The notes under the pieces: model-generated
What the model was told of the DNA's origin: nothing
The model's input: only the letters and a program-made list of their open reading frames with translations
Databases searched by the model: none
From: Spirochaetaceae bacterium
GTDB taxonomy: Bacteria; Spirochaetota; Spirochaetia; Treponematales; Breznakiellaceae
DNA: 7,565 nt
Reading direction: 5' to 3'
Assembly: GCA_031283025.1 (NCBI GenBank)
Contig: JAITCP010000163.1
Location: forward strand, 1-7,565
In this document: piece after piece, positions 5,533-7,565 of the stretch
Layout of the letters: each line of letters starts with the position of its first letter
How positions within the stretch are numbered: the first letter of the stretch is position 1
Position numbers and translations under genes: made by a program

Positions 5533-6662
5533 CGTCCATACCGGCGCATTTCATTAATAATGGTTCTAATGTCGTTTTCATAAACTCTTGCATTATACGG
5601 CGTCCACTTTTCTGACAAAGCTTCTAGCGTGCGTATTGTTCCCCTAAAGCTGCCCAGCATATTCCAGCGGGGATCATAAAGCGGCGACTTAAGATCATAC
5701 GAGCGTACATCGCTTGTATAGCCCTTAAGGTGCTGAATATGCGCGATGACTCCTTGTCTCATACTGGAAAATCTGCCTGACCATCCCGGTGTTGAAGTAA
5801 AACCAGCGTAGTTATATGTCTGCATTATATTTTCGTTTCTTAGAAAAGACGTTGTCCGGCACATTTGGGCAATGGCAAGATCGGAGTTTATTCCTTCTTT
5901 ATGCGCTTCCAATAAATAACAATCAATGAGATCACCCAGAGTCCTTTCGGAAACATGGATGTTTACAGTCCTTATATATCTCATTAAAGCTGATCTGCTT
6001 AACGAACCCTGTCCGGCAATAAATATTGCGCCATATCTATTATGATCGGTAACTTGATTGATATTACTGATCGATACGGAATCCGTATTTCCCTGCCGGA
6101 TTTGGGGAGAATTATTATGTTCATCACTGATCGGAACAGCCCGTGCCTCAGTATTAGGGATATTTATTGTGGACTTAATAGTCAAATACGGAGCTTCGTC
6201 AGGAAACCTCAGATTGTAATTAACGGTATCAATCACTGCGAAAGCAAGTTCAAAACGGTTTTTATTCATATTCCGCGCGAATTTAAACCTGATGTTTTTT
6301 TTCGTATTATTCGGATTGGGGAAAGATATTTCAAGTACCTCTCTGCCCTGGGGAACATCAGATATATTATCCAGTTTACCTGTAACATCAACGGTGAATC
6401 TTAATATTTCGGATGAATTATTGTTTCCGCCGGGGATGAGCATACCGCCATTAACATCCATATTACTATTATTCTGTCCGTTTATCCTTAAGGAAAATGG
6501 TTTGGAAAAATAAAAATCTAATTTGGTAAGTTCATTCCGTACATTGCTGAAAATTTCCCATGTAAACGGTACAATCTTTGGCTCTTCGCAGAATCCGTTA
6601 ACTGCGATAAATGCCAGTGCGACAACCGCCGCCAGTACAAAAGTGATTTTTCTGTTTTTCAT
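5529..6662 (-). CDS. Exported GH73-like glucosaminidase-fold protein, probably catalytically defective
   Basis: The 377 residues begin with a Sec signal segment (about 1-24; hydrophobic AAVVALAFIAVNGF). Residues about 28-200 are beta-rich and unrecognised, with Asn-rich loops. Residues about 235-370 resemble the GH73/FlgJ-type glucosaminidase domain that cleaves peptidoglycan glycans: LLEAHKEGINSDLAIAQM (250-267), TYNYAGF (282-288), MRQGVIAHIQHLKGYTS (301-317), DPRW (330-333) and LSEKW (349-353). In the homologues I know, the segment after AQM reads CLETGFL, with Glu as the catalytic acid; here it is CRTTSFL (268-274), so residue 270 is Thr. I infer a non-catalytic glycan-binding or pseudoenzyme role. 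I chose ATG 6662 because AGAGGGG lies 7 nt upstream; the in-frame GTG at 6713 has no correctly placed ribosome site. The downstream lipoprotein gene starts 49 nt beyond the stop. Confidence 0.75.
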   Translation of the reverse strand: MKNRKITFVLAAVVALAFIAVNGFCEEPKIVPFTWEIFSNVRNELTKLDFYFSKPFSLRINGQNNSNMDVNGGMLIPGGNNNSSEILRFTVDVTGKLDNISDVPQGREVLEISFPNPNNTKKNIRFKFARNMNKNRFELAFAVIDTVNYNLRFPDEAPYLTIKSTINIPNTEARAVPISDEHNNSPQIRQGNTDSVSISNINQVTDHNRYGAIFIAGQGSLSRSALMRYIRTVNIHVSERTLGDLIDCYLLEAHKEGINSDLAIAQMCRTTSFLRNENIMQTYNYAGFTSTPGWSGRFSSMRQGVIAHIQHLKGYTSDVRSYDLKSPLYDPRWNMLGSFRGTIRTLEALSEKWTPYNARVYENDIRTIINEMRRYGR

Positions 6663-6681
6663 GTTGTTCCCCTCTTTTTGA

Positions 6682-6725
6682 GCCGCGTGAGCGGCATTGT
6701 TAATTGGCGCCACCGCAACGCGGTG
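6682..6725. other. Two adjacent GC-rich hairpins in the leader of the GH73-like gene
   Basis: GCCGC (6682-6686) pairs with GCGGC (6691-6695), and CACCGC (6711-6716) with GCGGTG (6720-6725), each perfect with 3-4-nt loops. They lie 20-63 nt upstream of ATG 6662 on the minus strand, between the end of a small ORF and the ribosome site. Their GC content stands out from the surrounding sequence. A leader structure or a fragment of a palindromic repeat are both possible. Confidence 0.45.
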
Positions 6726-6837
6726 TCATGCCTCCTTTTGGCTGTTGCTCTATGAAAAAACCGTGATACGGCTTTGTTCCTATGTTGGGAAGGCGGTAAT
6801 TCGGGTAAAATCCTTTGACTTTTATCTTTGTTTTCAT
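6700..6837 (-). CDS. Possible 45-residue small protein upstream of the GH73-like gene
   Basis: From ATG 6837 the frame gives 45 residues starting MKTKIKVKGFYPNYRLPN and ending PKGGMTPRCGGAN, basic and aromatic, with no signal peptide. A purine-rich GGGGAGAGG lies about 9 nt before the ATG, a usable ribosome site. The same frame is open to another ATG at 6897, but those 20 residues look less protein-like. The last codons pass through the upstream GC hairpin, and the TAA is 37 nt before ATG 6662, so the two could share a transcript. I recognise no family. A second ribosome-like AGGAGG sits just before an internal ATG (MTPRCGGAN) with only 2 nt spacing. Low confidence that it is a real gene. Confidence 0.3.
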   Translation of the reverse strand: MKTKIKVKGFYPNYRLPNIGTKPYHGFFIEQQPKGGMTPRCGGAN

Positions 6838-7054
6838 TTGGGCAGACCTCTCCCCTGAAAAAGGACAGAGGGGAAAAAGGGTAAATTTTTTTTGCAAGTT
6901 TCTTCTATATAAAGAGAGAGAGAGAATCAGAATTCACACTGAAGTTCTGCGCGGTTTTCTGCGCAGGGGCATAACTCATGGGTTTATTATGGCATATTTT
7001 GGTTTTCTTTGCAAGGGGTTTTTGGGAAAATTTGTGAAATTTGGGGGAAATCGT
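6838..7054. other. Intergenic stretch without a convincing gene
   Basis: Apart from the TATATA/(GA)6 site, this stretch holds one perfect dyad: CTGCGC (6947-6952) and GCGCAG (6961-6966) with an 8-nt loop, overlapping a direct repeat TTCTGCGC (6945-6952 and 6957-6964). The remainder is AT-rich with G-runs on the plus strand (6990-7050). ORFs here are short and have no coding character. Confidence 0.5.
6906..6934 (-). promoter_or_regulatory. Possible promoter with a (CT)6 tract in the spacer
   Basis: TATATA (6906-6911) is a plausible -10 box on the minus strand. It is preceded directly by a (GA)6 tract (6914-6925 on plus, CT on minus) filling the spacer towards a poor -35 (TTCTGA, 6927-6932, 15-nt spacing). 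It would drive the small ORF and the GH73-like gene. The dinucleotide tract could vary in length and change promoter spacing. Confidence 0.25.
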
Positions 7055-7185
7055 CATGGGGAATGGGGAGTGGGGAATAGGGAGTGGGGTTTATGTCCGT
7101 AATCTAAGCGTGAAAGAAACACGCATAGTTTACGAACTTCGTTCACTGATCCCCATTCCCTACTCCCCACTCCCCATCCCCCACT
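7055..7185 (+). repeat. G-rich-armed palindromic element, copy 2
   Basis: The left arm (7055-7089) has five runs of 3-4 G at 7058, 7065, 7072, 7080 and 7086, separated by AAT, AGT or AATA. The right arm (7151-7185) is its inverted counterpart; about 30 of 35 positions match when one arm is reverse-complemented. The 43-nt core (7095-7137) has outer stem GTCCGTAA/TTACGAAC with one mismatch and inner GCGTG/CACGC. The core aligns without gaps to that of copy 1 in the opposite orientation. The copy lies in the divergent region between the GH73-like gene and the toxin-antitoxin pair. Confidence 0.8.
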
Positions 7186-7218
7186 GTTCATTGCTCCGTT
7201 TCATGCTATGTTTTCCTT

Positions 7219-7533
7219 ATGACAGTTACCCAAACCGTAGAAATACCCGCCAGCCACCGGCTGACTATTGATGTTCCCCGTGAGGTTCCGGCGGGGGCGG
7301 TTATCCTTACCTTCACACCCAAAACCGCCGATGACGGGCTTGACTATGAAGGCGAATGTCCTATCTGCGCCGCGCACCGCGACCCCATAACCGGAGAAGA
7401 GCGTTTTAACGCCGAAACTATCGCCACTATTGAAGAAGGCAGAGCCATGATGAGAGGTGAAATTCCGGCGAAGTGGTACAACTCTCTTGATGAAATGTGG
7501 GAAGACCTTGTTAAAGAGGACGCTGACGACTAA
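7219..7533 (+). CDS. Probable type II antitoxin
   Basis: This 104-residue protein would neutralise the toxin encoded just downstream and probably bind its own promoter. Residues 1-33 (MTVTQTVEIPASHRLTIDVP, then REVPAGAVILTFT) form a short beta-rich N-terminus of the kind seen in small DNA-binding antitoxins. Residues 84-97 (AKWYNSLDEMWEDL) form an acidic/aromatic C-terminal helix of the kind that occupies toxin active sites. Between them lies an unusual segment with CPIC at 47-50 followed by HRDP, a possible half metal site; I know of no second Cys pair to complete it. No purine-rich ribosome site precedes ATG 7219. A weak promoter (TGTTCA at 7185-7190, TATGTT at 7207-7212) would start transcription at about 7219, so the mRNA may be leaderless. 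The family assignment rests on context and style rather than a diagnostic motif. Confidence 0.6.
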   Translation: MTVTQTVEIPASHRLTIDVPREVPAGAVILTFTPKTADDGLDYEGECPICAAHRDPITGEERFNAETIATIEEGRAMMRGEIPAKWYNSLDEMWEDLVKEDADD

Positions 7534-7536
7534 CCG

Positions 7537-7565
7537 ATGCTGAAACCAACCTTTACAAAGCCTTT
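7537..7565 (+). CDS. Probable RelE/YafQ-type toxin, first codons only
   Basis: ATG 7537 is 3 nt after the antitoxin stop and opens MLKPTFTKPF before the window ends. An N-terminus of the form ML-x-P-x-(Y/F)-T-x-x-F is common in YafQ/RelE mRNA interferases, and the tight spacing after an antitoxin-like gene is the usual layout. Only nine complete codons are visible, so the call depends mainly on position. Confidence 0.45.

Noticed and set aside
6663..6713. Longer GH73-like protein from GTG 6713
   Set aside because: It would put 17 hairpin-derived residues before a normal signal peptide, and the nearest AGGAGG is about 17 nt away. ATG 6662 has a well-placed AGAGGGG.
6815..7102. Plus-strand ORF of 95 codons before the toxin-antitoxin pair
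   Set aside because: It spans the (GA)6 tract, a hairpin and the repeat arm, and its product is low-complexity with no ribosome site.

Overview
The window looks like a piece of a spirochaete chromosome, most likely a gut Treponema-type genome. This is inference from gene style: a class B pyrB with pyrI, Big_3/Listeria-Bacteroides-repeat lipoproteins, BspA-like LRR remnants, a glucosaminidase-like exported protein and an antitoxin of a style I associate with spirochaetes. No rRNA or tRNA is present to confirm it. All genes except the last two are on the minus strand.

Region 1 (1-1960) is a compact de novo pyrimidine operon on the minus strand: pyrB (aspartate carbamoyltransferase catalytic chain), pyrI (regulatory chain) and the 5' part of pyrC (dihydroorotase), which runs off the left edge. 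The spacers are 17 and 2 nt, so the three are almost certainly co-transcribed. Together they turn carbamoyl phosphate and aspartate into dihydroorotate, with PyrI giving nucleotide feedback control.

Region 2 (1955-6900) is an accessory stretch of exported or surface proteins, visibly richer in A+T than the pyr genes over much of its length. It holds an unrecognised helical protein, a two-domain exported protein ending in a clipped DUF4431-like domain, a probable outer-membrane beta-barrel, a Big_3/Flg_new lipoprotein followed by an out-of-frame LRR remnant, and a GH73-like protein that appears to lack its catalytic glutamate. Short palindromic elements sit at nearly every gene boundary, and several coincide with truncations or with the coding sequence itself.

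Region 3 (6900-7565) holds an AT-rich stretch with a (GA)6 tract, a second copy of a G-rich-armed palindromic element, and on the plus strand an antitoxin gene followed 3 nt later by the first codons of a probable RelE/YafQ-type toxin.

The most notable signals are: (i) a two-copy dispersed element of about 130-150 bp, made of a 43-nt palindromic core with one compensatory pair change between copies, flanked by inverted G-quadruplex-capable heptad arms, one copy of which carries a clean 19-bp nested palindrome; (ii) a different palindromic element read in frame inside a lipoprotein signal region; (iii) a hairpin element at the boundary of two in-frame ORFs; and (iv) a glucosaminidase-like domain without its usual catalytic Glu.
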